A DNA stretch of 64,000 nt from Brucella oryzae (GTDB lineage: Bacteria; Pseudomonadota; Alphaproteobacteria; Rhizobiales; Rhizobiaceae). Positions 8,816 to 18,133 of the stretch are shown piece after piece (positions within the stretch are counted from its first letter, which is position 1; every line of letters begins with the position of its first letter). A program made the position numbers and the translations under genes. The notes under the pieces were generated by a model. The model made no database searches, had not been told where the DNA came from, and saw only the letters and a list, made by a program, of their open reading frames with translations. The stretch lies in the NCBI GenBank assembly GCA_012103035.1, contig JAAVLL010000001.1:2082501-2146500 (forward strand), written 5' to 3'.

Positions 8816-9704
8816 ATGAACTTGCGCAGCTTCCAGGCCTTTGTCGAAGTGGTGCGGCAAGGCGGTTTTTCCGCTGCCGCAAAACCATCAACGCGACCCA
8901 GTCGACCGTCAGCAAGGCGGTCAGACAGCTTGAGGACGAATTGGGGTTGGTTCTGCTGGATCGCGAAATCTGGCCCTCTCGCCTTACGACAGCAGGTGAA
9001 ATTGTCTTTCGTCGCGCGATCACCATGCTGGCAGAAAAGGACGACATGCTGGCTGAGCTGGGCGAGTTGCGCGGCCTCAAGCGCGGCCTGCTGAAACTGG
9101 GCCTGCCCCGATCGGGTCCAGCGTGCTTTTCGCTCCCGTCTTCGCGGCCTATACGAAGCTCTATCCTGAAATCGATATTCAACTGGTTGAGCATGGCAGC
9201 AGACGGCTGGAAGAACTGCTGCTGGCCGGTGATGTGGAACTTGCGGCTTCGCTTCTGCCGGTCGAGGACAGTTTCGAATGGCAGGATGTGCGATGCGAAC
9301 CGGTTGTGGCGCTTCTCCCGACCGATCATGCACTTGCACACGGGAGCGGCGTCTCGCTGCAGGACATTGCCAGCCTGCCGTTCATTCTTTTCGAGAGCGG
9401 TTTTGCCCTCAACCACATCATCCTCGACGCATGTCGTTCGCATGGATTTTCTCCAAGTGTTGCGGTCCGCTCCAGTCAGATTGACTTTATTGTCGAACTT
9501 GTGTCGGCAGGCATGGGTATCGGATTTCTGCCGAAAATGATTGCGGAACAGCGGCATCACCCGGGCGTTCGTATCCACCGGATCAAAGGCGCTGATGTGA
9601 ACTGGCATCTGGCGCTGATCTGGCGAAAAGGCGCATTCCTGTCTCACGCAGCTCGCGCATGGCTCGAGCTGAGCAAAGCCGGAACCAGCACCGCATCATC
9701 TTGA
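8816..9704 (+). CDS. LysR-family regulator (CidR-like by context)
   Basis: About 297 residues. It starts MNLRSFQAFVEVVRQGGFS with the LysR winged helix (TQSTVSKAVRQLEDELGL recognition helix), then an effector-binding domain with IGSSVLFAPVFAAY, ILFESGFALNHIILDA and VSAGMGIGFLPKMI. Frame breaks lie near 8885 (between AAAK and TINA) and near 9110. Divergent orientation to cidA-lrgB suggests it controls that operon, possibly in response to acetate or pyruvate-type metabolites as known for CidR (inference). Confidence 0.85.
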
Positions 9705-9880
9705 AACGCACACCATATCGCCTATCTCAAATAGATATACCGACTGGATAAGTGCTCTTGGCACCTCTTCAGCCATAGGCCCGTGTGTAGAACATTGCTC
9801 TACCCACCCGTTTCAAAGCGCGCGACGCCTGAAACCGCCGACGGATTTTCTGCTCTGCGCGTCATCAGAAGGAGGCTATG

Positions 9881-10066
9881 ATGGAAGGTCAGGTTATATT
9901 CTATAAGGACGACAGAATCCTCTATCGGCACCATATCGACGTGCAGGAAGACGATTTTTCAAAGGGCGTCAACGACGCGCTCATTGCCTTTCAACGTAAC
10001 TATGCGGGCTTCGATCTCGCAAGCGACAACATCCACATCCGCTTCAAGAAGCCGGGAGACGTGTAG
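9881..10066 (+). CDS. Small conserved hypothetical protein
   Basis: A 61-residue intact frame (MEGQVIFYKDDRILYRHH...), or 62 if the preceding ATG at 9878 is used. AGGAGG at 9869-9874 gives better spacing to the second ATG. The product is soluble, acidic in the middle, with no signal peptide or membrane segment. I do not recognise a domain. Strong ribosome site and a start-to-stop frame without breaks support a real gene. Confidence 0.65.
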   Translation: MEGQVIFYKDDRILYRHHIDVQEDDFSKGVNDALIAFQRNYAGFDLASDNIHIRFKKPGDV

Positions 10067-10398
10067 TTGAAGCAGGGCTGCTTGCCAAAACGGTAAACCG
10101 GCCCTGATTTGTTGCATCAGGCAAAAGCGGCTTCGTATGCGACGCGATGGAAATCGGTGCGAAGATTCTTGGCGATATCCTCTTTTCATCTTGCTCCCAC
10201 CAATGAGCTTCCGTCTTTCTCCGATTTTGAGAAGTGATCCTGCATGGCCGCTGTGATTGCAGCGAAATCCCGGTGTTTCACTCGAGCTTCCCGCCTCTCG
10301 AAGAAATAGCCTCCAACTATTGTAATCATTATGTAATTCTAATTTAGATATACCTGCCGTCTCAAAACCGGCACAGGTTCATTCTAATTAGAGTTGGA
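10067..10398. other. Intergenic region, with a doubtful mini-ORF on the minus strand
   Basis: No firm gene. On the minus strand an ATG at 10189 follows GGGAGCAAG and, if one A is removed, reads MKEDIAKNLRTDFHRVAYE and stops after 23 residues near 10118. This could be a tiny gene or chance. The segment just before the glycosyltransferase start (10320-10395) is AT-rich and promoter-like. Confidence 0.35.
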
Positions 10399-11014
10399 GT
10401 GCATGAAAAGACATTGATCATCGTCGGCAACGCGCCTTTACCGCGTGATCTTTCTGCCGAAGTGGATGCAGCGGATTTTGTCGTCCGTTTCAATGAACCC
10501 AAACAATCCATCGGCATGAGCGGCACCCGGACAGATCTTCTGATGCTGGCAACCTCCAGCAAACCAATGCAGCGACGGCTTCGCGATCCGGGCTTCGTAC
10601 AGACACCGACTTTCAAGGCGGCCAAGGAAGTAATGCTCGCTTATCATCCAAGCATCATCCGCAAATATCACCCTGGCCCGAATTTCCTCTCCCGTCTCAA
10701 GGGCAGGCGCGGCGACTGGACGATGCAGACCATTGAGGTCGTCGGTTCAGCTGGCAAGGAAATCCGGATCATGCCGCCCCAATTCTATCTGGCCGGATGT
10801 AAAGAGCTGGGTGTAACCGACGAAAATATAAGCAAAGCCTTTCCAAGTACCGGCTTTTTGGCATCTGGTACATGCTCGGAAAATGTCCAGAGGAAAGCTG
10901 GGACGTAAAATCTGCGGCTTCACCTGGGAAGGCTGGAAACGCCATACCTGGGGAGATGAGCGCAATTGGGTTGAGCAGAAGGTCAAATCCGGACGCATCA
11001 GCCTCATCCAGTGA
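10399..11014 (+). CDS. GT29-like (sialyltransferase-fold) glycosyltransferase
   Basis: About 206 residues. Near the N-terminus IIVGNAPLPRDLSAEVDAAD followed by FVVRFNEP matches sialylmotif L in pattern (VGN...ID..DFV.R.N). Later AFPSTGF followed by a hydrophobic stretch and DVKICGF resembles sialylmotif S (PSTG). The frame breaks near 10856 and 10910 (AAAA should be AAAAA). The start is either GTG 10399 or the ATG at 10403 with one A missing (MKKTLIIVGN). It opens a cluster with GT8-like, GT25, deacetylase and GT2-type genes, so lipopolysaccharide or capsule decoration is likely. Donor sugar is unknown. Confidence 0.7.
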
Positions 11015-11089
11015 TCCAGCGCCATCATTATGTTTCCAGCGGAAAACGTGGGGACGATCACGACACAATCTCTTTAGAGGAGCCTATGA

Positions 11090-11790
11090 ATGAGTGAACC
11101 GTTACGCATTTTCATCGGATGGGATTCTCGCGAACCCATCGCATATGAAGTCGCCAAGGCATCAGCACTGAAACATTCCTCTATCCCGCTGGAGATTGTG
11201 CCGATCAAGTTGCAGGACCTTGTCGATGAAGGGGTCTACACGCGTGAAGTCGATCCGCTGGCATCGACAGAGTTTACCTATTCGCGTTTTTCACGCCATG
11301 GCTTGCGGGCTATAAGGGATGGGCGCTTTTCTGCGATTGCGACTTCCTTTTCCTTGGCGATATTGCTGGCCTGCAATCCTATAATGATCCGTCGAAGGCC
11401 GTTTATTGCGTTCAGCACGATTACCAACCCAAAGACAGTGTGAAGATGGACGGCAAGGTGCAGACCAGCTATCCGCGCAAGAACTGGTCGTCCTGCATGT
11501 TGTTCAACTGCGAACATCCCGCCACACGCCAATTGACACCGGAGCTGATCAACAGCGAAACCGGCGCTTATCTGCACCGCATGCAATGGGCTGCCGATGA
11601 TGAAATCGGTGCGTTGCCGACGGATTACAACTGGCTGGAAGGCTGGAACGAGAAGCCGGAAACCGGACTGCCGAAAGTCGTACATTACACGCGCGGCGGC
11701 CCTTGGTTCAAGGATTGGCAGAACGTCGACTATGCCGATTTGTGGCGGACAGAAGCCGATATTGTCGAGCCGGGCTGGAAGCCTGTCTGA
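11090..11790 (+). CDS. GT8-like glycosyltransferase
   Basis: About 235 residues. It begins MSEPLRIFIGWDSREPIAYE, with WDSREP a common start of this group of retaining transferases. After correction of breaks near 11290 and nearby, a metal-binding DxD stretch appears (ALFCDCDFLFLGDIAGL), followed by SYPRKNWSSCMLFNCEHP and VVHYTRGGPWF. It follows the GT29-like gene by 75 bases and precedes the GT25 gene, all on the same strand, so they probably form an operon. The acceptor is unknown. Confidence 0.72.
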
Positions 11791-11838
11791 CCTGCAAAAT
11801 TCCTGGAGCTTTTATGCGCTCCAAGGTAGATAAGGACC

Positions 11839-12603
11839 ATGAACGAAACGCGTCCTGACATCACTGTGAATGACGGCCTGCAGAGGGCCGTCAAGGCTTT
11901 ATCATCCACCTGGAGCGCGCCGCCGACCGGCAGTCGCAAGTTGAAGAACTCATTCGAAAGCTGCCCGTAGAGACGGAAGTAGTGAACGCCGTCGACGGGC
12001 GTACGCTCGATATGCAAACGATCGGCCGTGTCTATCGGCGGTCGGCGCACAAACCCCGCTATCCATTCCAGCTCAGTACCAACGAAATTGCGTGTTTTCT
12101 GTCGCATCGAAAGGCCTGGCAGGCGATTGTCGATCAGGGACTGGATGCCGGTCTCGTCTTGGAAGACGATGTGGAACTGACACCCGAATTTGCCGCAGCC
12201 TATTCCGCGGCTTGTCAAATTCTCGAGGCCGATAGCTTTATCCGCTTTCCGTTTCGCGAGCGGGAAAGCGGGCATGTAGTGCTGACGAGGGGAACTTCGC
12301 GGATCATCGAGCCGGTACCGGTCGGCCTTGGCATGGTGGCTCAACTTATCGGACGCGAGCGCGCAGCGGTTGCTGTCGGCAACAGAAGTTTTCGATCGTC
12401 CAGTGGATACAACAGTACAGATGAACTGGGTTACCGGGCTCAAACCGCTGTCGGTCCTTCCAGGCGGAGTGAAGGAAATCTCGGTGCAGCTTGGCGGCAG
12501 CACAATCCAGAAATCGCGTACCCTGCCAGACAAGCTGAAGCGTGAAATTCTGCGCCCGCTTTATCGCTGGAAGATAAAATCGCGCTCGCGCGCAGCTGTT
12601 TGA
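11839..12603 (+). CDS. Glycosyltransferase family 25 (LPS-type)
   Basis: About 255 residues. The GT25 core is clear: FIIHLERAADRQSQVEELIR, VNAVDGRTL, TNEIACFLSHRKAWQAIVDQ, and the acidic LVLEDDVEL that serves the transferase centre. The ATG at 11839 follows AAGGA. Breaks lie near 11898 (AAG-GCT should continue into FIIHL) and near 12345. The stop overlaps the start of the following deacetylase (TTGA), which indicates translational coupling. GT25 enzymes usually add galactose or glucose to LPS core. Confidence 0.82.
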
Positions 12604-13313
12604 GGTTTCCTGTGCCTGTTCCGATTCTTCTTTACCACCAGATTGACGTACCTCCGGCACACCGCGCGCCCTATCGCAGCATGACGGTGCATCCAGACCG
12701 CTTTCGCCAGCAGATGTCCTGGCTCAAGCGGCTGGGTTATCGCGGCCTGTCGGTACGGGATGCAATGCCTTACATTTATGGCGACAAGCAGGACAAAGTG
12801 GCCGTCATCACCTTTGACGACGGTTTCGAGAATGTTTTCCGCAACGCCCTGCCGGTGCTGCAGGAATTCGGTTTCACCGCCACGAATTATTTCGTCGCCA
12901 ATCAGATCGGCGGCTTCAATCTGTGGGATCAGAAGATCGGCGTTGCGCGCGCCAATTGCATGAGCGTCGCCGAATTACGCGAATGGGCGGATCTTGGTCA
13001 CGAAGTTGGCTCTCATACGCTCGACCACATCCTCCTGCCGGAAGCAAGCGAGCAGGAAGCCATATCGCAAATCCAGCAATCGCGCATAAAGATCGAAGAC
13101 CTGCTCGGCGGCGAAGTCACGTCTTTCGCCTATCCTTATGGCGGAGAAAACGCAGCAACACGCAAAATTGTCGAAGCGGCGGGCTATACAAACGCGACGA
13201 CGACGGAAAAGCGTCGCGCACGATCAACTGACGATCCGTTCGGCATTCCGCGCCTCACGATCAGGCGCAATGACATATTGCTGCAGTTCCTGCGCAAGAC
13301 GTTTACGCGCTAA
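12600..13313 (+). CDS. Polysaccharide deacetylase (NodB-type)
   Basis: A 237-residue intact frame starting at TTG 12600 (GTG 12612 is an alternative). It shows ILLYHQID, the metal-binding motif TFDDGFENV, HEVGSHTLDH with the two zinc histidines, and FAYPYGG. These are carbohydrate esterase 4 motifs; the enzyme removes acetyl from N-acetylated sugars. No signal peptide is visible, so it may act on a cytoplasmic lipid-linked intermediate. Its stop overlaps that of the convergent glycosyltransferase by 11 bases. Confidence 0.87.
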   Translation: MRFPVPVPILLYHQIDVPPAHRAPYRSMTVHPDRFRQQMSWLKRLGYRGLSVRDAMPYIYGDKQDKVAVITFDDGFENVFRNALPVLQEFGFTATNYFVANQIGGFNLWDQKIGVARANCMSVAELREWADLGHEVGSHTLDHILLPEASEQEAISQIQQSRIKIEDLLGGEVTSFAYPYGGENAATRKIVEAAGYTNATTTEKRRARSTDDPFGIPRLTIRRNDILLQFLRKTFTR

Positions 13314-14464
13314 CTCGACACGTCGGCCTGCTTCCACGCTCCATGTCGCCCAATTCGGCCATGAAGCCGCGCTTAACCAGACAATCAGAACCTGTGTACT
13401 GGACCGAACCTTCATAGACAAGCGACAGTTCGTCTGAAAAACGCTCGTTTTCGATAATAGCGCGGTAGTGCTCAGCGCCGCCTGCATGGCTCTTTTCCGA
13501 TGCAATGCGTTTGAACTCACCAACTGAAAGTGACGAAAAGCGGTAATGAAGAAGAGCGCCTGTTGCCGGAAGGAAGTTCCGGAAACACGGCCCCGGCCCA
13601 TGAATGCTGCCCCGGCGATAATCTGTCTTCTTGTCGACCCACATCAGCGGAAATTTGGAAAGCCGCATGCTGCGTCCGAACAAGCGTAAACGCGGCCCGC
13701 CGCGCACCGCGACGCCAAATTTCTCCGGTGTCGCCGTATAACCATCGCCGTCGAAATGGGATGAAACCTCAAACGGATATTTCGTCCCATCATCAACGAA
13801 GATCCCGTCGCGCAACAAACCGCCAGGATACATGTCGATCATCGGGGCCAGACACCGACGGATTCCGTTTTGATCGAGTTCATTGATAAAGGAGCGAATA
13901 TCCCGCTGCTCCATCCTTGGAAACACGAAAACTCGTCGGCATCGACAGACAGATACCAGCGCTCACGTCCGTAAAGATTGAACAGGGCATCACGCCAAGC
14001 CCGTCCCCGGTCAGCCTCCGCATAACGCACATTTGAACCGAACAGGTCCACATCGGGTGCAGCGACAGAATTTCCGTCGTGCCGTCATCTGATCGGTCGT
14101 CCACGACGATGAAACGCGTAACCCCTAACTCACGGTAGTAGCGGAGGAAAGATTTCATGTAGGGGCCGCATTGCGAACAACGCAGACAAGCGGCAAATCA
14201 CTTGGCCGTAAAGCTATGAAACTCCCGGACATGGCGACTAGGTTTGCCTTGTTCTTTCGGTTCGGAAGCGAAAGCTGGACATGCCGCCAGTGCAATTGAA
14301 GGTGTCGTATCGGTGAAGTGCGCCAATAGACTTTCCAATCCGCCGATGCTGAGGCCGGATAGTTCATCACCGTTTGTGCTGGTTTCATAAGGGAGCCGGA
14401 CTTTTAACAAAGTATCGCCCCCAATCCCAATTTCTTGCGGTTCATTTAAGCAATTCTGTGTCAA
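13303..14464 (-). CDS. GT2-type glycosyltransferase (Glyco_tranf_2_4-like)
   Basis: About 385 residues in several frames. After LPLVCVVRNAAPYMKSFLRY comes FIVVDDRSDDGTTEIL (nucleotide-sugar site), WYLSVDADEFFVF (DxD metal site), then a long C-terminal part with MIDMYPGG and TGALLHYRFSS. Breaks lie near 14200, 14155, 14050 and 13925. The start is uncertain: TTG 14464 gives MTQNCLNEPQEIG, while an ATG near 14445 would need another shift. It converges with the deacetylase gene and is divergent from hemA. Confidence 0.72.
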
Positions 14465-14545
14465 GGCCGATCACTCTGGGCGCGCTCCCGATACAGTCTG
14501 TGATGAAAACTGGCCGTCACCAATTTTTGGCGTCGAGTGATTTGC

Positions 14546-14559
14546 TTGATTTCAATCAA
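14546..14559. promoter_or_regulatory. FNR/FixK box upstream of hemA
   Basis: TTGATTTCAATCAA fits the FNR/FixK consensus TTGAT-N4-ATCAA exactly. It lies 95 bases before the hemA start, a normal position for activation. FNR-type control of 5-aminolevulinate synthase is known in Rhodobacter and rhizobia, so oxygen-responsive haem synthesis is likely here. Confidence 0.85.
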
Positions 14560-14653
14560 TGCTGCTTCATGCGAACGTGGCAAATTGTCAACAATGCGCG
14601 GTGGACGGCCAGTGCCAAAAGCGCTAGTTAGGGAACAGACTAAGGAGCGCATT

Positions 14654-15926
14654 ATGGACTATCGCCGTTTTTGAAGAAGCGATCGACCAGTTGCACGCCG
14701 AGAAGCGTTACCGCGTTTTTGCAGATCTTGAACGTATTGTCGGACGTTTCCCCGAGCTATCTGGCGCAACAATGGCACTGCCCGTGAGATCACCGTTTGG
14801 TGTTCCAATGATTATCTTGGCATGGGACATCACGCCGACGTAATCAAGGCTATGTGCGATACGGCTGGCAATGCGGGTTCAGGTTCCGGCGGTACACGCA
14901 ATATTTCCGGCAATAACCATCCGCTCGTCGAACTCGAAACGGAACTTGCCGATTTGCATGGCAAGGAAGCGGGCCTCGTTTTCACATCGGGCTTTGTTTC
15001 TAATGAAGCCTCGATTTCCACGATTGCGCGGCTGTTGCCGAACTGTCTCATCCTTTCCGATGAGCTGAACCATGCTTCGATGATCGAAGGCGTGCGCCGC
15101 TCGGGCGCGGAGAAGAAAATTTTCCGTCACAATGATATCGAGCATTTGGAACAGCTTTTGAAGGCTGCCGACCCGGCGCGCGCAAAGCTGATCGTGTTCG
15201 AATCCGTTTACTCGATGGATGGCGACATCGCGCCAATCGAGAAGATTGCCGATCTGGCCGATAAATATAATGCCATGACCTATATCGACGAAGTTCATGC
15301 TGTTGGCATGTACGGCGCGCGGCGGCGGCATTACCGAGCGCGATGGTCTGGCGCATCGCATCGATATTATCGAGGGCACGCTTGCGAAAGCCTTCGGCGC
15401 TCTTGGCGGGTACATTACTGGCTCGCGCGCAATTGTTGACGCGGTGCGCTCCTATGCACCGGGCTTCATCTTCACTACCTCATTGCCACCAGCGGTCGCC
15501 GCATCCGCAACGGCCGCCATCCGGCACCTGAAGGCCTCACAGGTGGAACGGGACGGCCAGCAACGCCAGGCCCAGCGCGCCAAGGATGTGCTCTCCGCAG
15601 CGGGTTTCCCTGTCATGGCATCGGAAACACATATCGTGCCGATTCTGGTGGGTGACCCTGAACTGTGCAAGAAGGCCAGCGACCGCTTGCTGGAAGTACA
15701 TGGTATCTATATCCAGCCGATCAATTATCCGACCGTACCGCGTGGCACGGAAAGGCTGCGCATCACACCGTCGCCTCTGCATGACGACGCTTTGATCGAC
15801 GGCCTCAAAGATGCTTTGCTCGAAGTATGGAACACGCTCGGCATTCCTTATGCGGAGCCTACGGTCTCACAGCCCGCCACTTCCGAGCGGATCATTCCGC
15901 TGATGGTCTCCAAGGCTGGCGGCTGA
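14654..15926 (+). CDS. hemA: 5-aminolevulinate synthase
   Basis: ALAS condenses glycine and succinyl-CoA to 5-aminolevulinate, the first haem step in alphaproteobacteria, using pyridoxal phosphate. The start is ATG 14654 after TAAGGAG. Translation gives [54 protein letters not shown] and the cofactor-lysine segment [13 protein letters not shown]. About 425 residues, normal length. Breaks: near 14671 (TTTTT should be six T), 14752 and 15318 (GGGITERDG follows). The upstream FNR/FixK box indicates activation at low oxygen. Confidence 0.93.
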
Positions 15927-15976
15927 CAATTTCTTAAATCTTCAAATAAAAGGCCGCTTCAAGTGGCCTTTTCTTG

Positions 15977-17141
15977 TCAGAGTTTCTCGATCCAGCGCAC
16001 AAGCCGTTCTGCAGCTTCATCCACCTGTTCAGGATTCCGGCAGAAACAAAGGCGGAAAAACCCTTCACCACCGCGGCCAAATGCGCTGCCGGGCGCCAGC
16101 CCGACATTCGCATTGTCCACCATATCCATAGCTGCCTTGACGGAATCCTCAACACCATCCACGCCGAAGAATAGATAAAATGCCCCTGTGGCGGTGTCAG
16201 GCGAACTTTCCCTGTTGATATCAGCGCGGCGCACAAACTATCGCGCGTGGAACGTGCCCGTTCAACCTGCATCGAAATAAAGGCATCGCCCTCATCCAGA
16301 GCCGTAACGGCACCACGTTGCATGAATTGCGCTACACCTGAATTCGAATATTGGATCAGATTTTCAATGACTGGTCCTAATGACGGGTGAACGGTCATCC
16401 AGCCGACACGCCAGCCGGTCATCGCCCAGTTCTTGGAGAATGAGTTGACGAAGATGATGCGATCATCCGGCTCCATGATATCCATGAAGGACCGAGCGCG
16501 ACCGCCACCGTAATAGAAATGGGTATAAATCTCATCGGCGATGATCCAGAGACCATGCTTGCGCGCAAGATCGAGAATAAATTCCAATGTTTCCCGATCC
16601 GCCGTCCAACCTGTGGGATTGGATGGGGTATTGATGAAGAGTGCTTTCGTGCGCGGCGTGATGGCGGCTGCGATCTTCTCGGGATCCAGCATCCAGCCAT
16701 TGGCACCGAATTCCAGCTCGACCGGAACCGGTACCGCTCCCGCGAGGCCAGCTGCGCCAACAAAATTAGGCCAGGCAGGGGAAAGATAAATCGCTTCTTC
16801 GCCCGCTCCAACGGTTGCTGTCAGCGCCATTTCGATGGCATGCATGCCGGAGCCGGTGACATAGAAATTCTCCGGCTTCAAAGGCAGCGGAAAATGGCGG
16901 GCATGATAGCGAGCCAGCGCCTCTCGCAGCTCCGGGATGCCAGCTTGCCAGGTGTAGAAGGTCTCACCGTCAGAGATGCCTTTTGAGCCGCAGCGCGGAT
17001 GAAATCAGGCGTCGAAAGATCGCCTTCACCCACCCAGAGCGGAATAAGCCCTTCGCGCCCGCGCCCGTGATTGGCGACAGCCACAATCCCGCTTTCCGGT
17101 GATTGAGCTGCTTCCCGACGAAGATTGGCTATGAGCGTCAT
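15977..17141 (-). CDS. Class I/II pyridoxal-phosphate aminotransferase
   Basis: About 388 residues. The ATG at 17141 follows GGGGAAAT. Fold-type I motifs are clear: PLWVGEGDLSTPDFI, YVTGSGMHAIEMAL, FINTPSNPTGW, IIADEIYTHFYY and the Schiff-base lysine in VNSFSKNWAMTGWRVGW. Breaks near 16985 (joining to SDGETFYTWQAG) and 16176 (joining to FYLFFGVDG) separate the three pieces. The amino donor cannot be deduced; related rhizobial proteins are annotated as aspartate-type aminotransferases. It is convergent with hemA. Confidence 0.87.
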
Positions 17142-17249
17142 GATTTCCCCGCGTTGAATTTCGATTTTGATTTCGTGCTTATCAAGGCTGGCTATCGAAA
17201 TCACGCGGCTTTTGTGATGGTCCGATCAAGCGTATTTATGGATCAAAAG

Positions 17250-17275
17250 AAAACGGGACCATAAGGCCCCGTTTT
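17250..17275 (-). terminator. Terminator after mscL
   Basis: AAAACGGGACC, loop ATAA, GGCCCCGTTTT forms an 11-bp stem with one mismatch, followed on the minus strand by CTTTTGATC. It lies 22 bases past the mscL stop. Confidence 0.75.
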
Positions 17276-17296
17276 CACTGACCCGTTCTGAACCGA

Positions 17297-17710
17297 TCAG
17301 GCTTTCTGCTTTGCCAGAAGATCGCGGATTTCAGTCAACAGGACCTCTTCGCGCGGTGCTTCCGGTTCCGGCTTTGCCTCTTCCTTCTTCTTCATGCGGT
17401 TCATCCCTTTCACCACAAGGAACAATACCCATGCGATGATCAGGAAGTTGATGAGAAGTGTAATGAAGTTACCGTAAGCGATAGTCGCACCGGCTTCACG
17501 GGCAGCTGCCAGCGTGGTCTTGGGTTCACCTGCCAGCTGAATGAACATGTTCGAAAAGTCCACACCGTTCGTTAGCAAGCCGATGAGCGGCATGATGATG
17601 TCATTGACGATGGAGTTGACGAGACCGCCGAACGCCCCGCCGATGATGACACCGATGGCCAGATCGACCATATTGCCCTTCAGGGCGAATTCCTTGAATT
17701 CCTTTAGCAT
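17297..17710 (-). CDS. mscL: Large-conductance mechanosensitive channel
   Basis: MscL is the homopentameric inner-membrane channel that opens on hypo-osmotic shock. The 137-residue frame is intact. The start [20 protein letters not shown] at 17710 is the family N-terminus; the frame is open for 48 codons upstream but these are not MscL-like. TM1 ([20 protein letters not shown]) and TM2 ([20 protein letters not shown]) are clear, and the cytoplasmic helix ends [17 protein letters not shown]. Confidence 0.96.
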   Translation of the reverse strand: MLKEFKEFALKGNMVDLAIGVIIGGAFGGLVNSIVNDIIMPLIGLLTNGVDFSNMFIQLAGEPKTTLAAAREAGATIAYGNFITLLINFLIIAWVLFLVVKGMNRMKKKEEAKPEPEAPREEVLLTEIRDLLAKQKA

Positions 17711-18133
17711 AAGCCTGTCTCCCTCACGAACGCGGACCATCGGGCCGTCCTGCTGTGGCGGCGTTCGCCAAATCAACCTGGGCACCAGATAAACTGGCAA
17801 TGGATGGCAGGCCGTCTTCCTGAAGCGGAACTGAAAAGCGCTCTGCCATTTCAAATGCTATCCTGAAAAGTGACGTGCACTTATTCTGGATCACGCTTCT
17901 AGTGTGTAAGCGAAAATTACCAAAGAAAAGATGAAACAGCTAAAAACACTGTTTTCATCAACAGACATTTCCTATTTTGCCTGAACTGTGGAAGATGCTC
18001 TATCTCTTTATTTTACACATTCGCCTCACACGCAAAACCGCTTCACTCTTTTTGGATACGCTTTAACCTTGCGCGAACGCACCGAAAGTGCTTGCGTCAA
18101 ATCATATTCAAGGAGTGAGGGAATAAGCCGGTT
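17711..18133. other. Divergent intergenic region holding a dispersed repeat
   Basis: This separates mscL from the SSS-type kinase gene. No gene is supported. It contains a copy of the dispersed repeat at 18030-18064 and AT-rich stretches at 17920-17970 that could serve as promoters. Confidence 0.5.
18030..18064 (+). repeat. Dispersed intergenic repeat, copy 2
   Basis: ACGCAAAACCGCTTCACTC followed by TTTTTGGATACGCTT matches the copies at 213-248 and 27548-27582, with divergence in the second half. It lies in the leader of the kinase gene. Confidence 0.55.
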
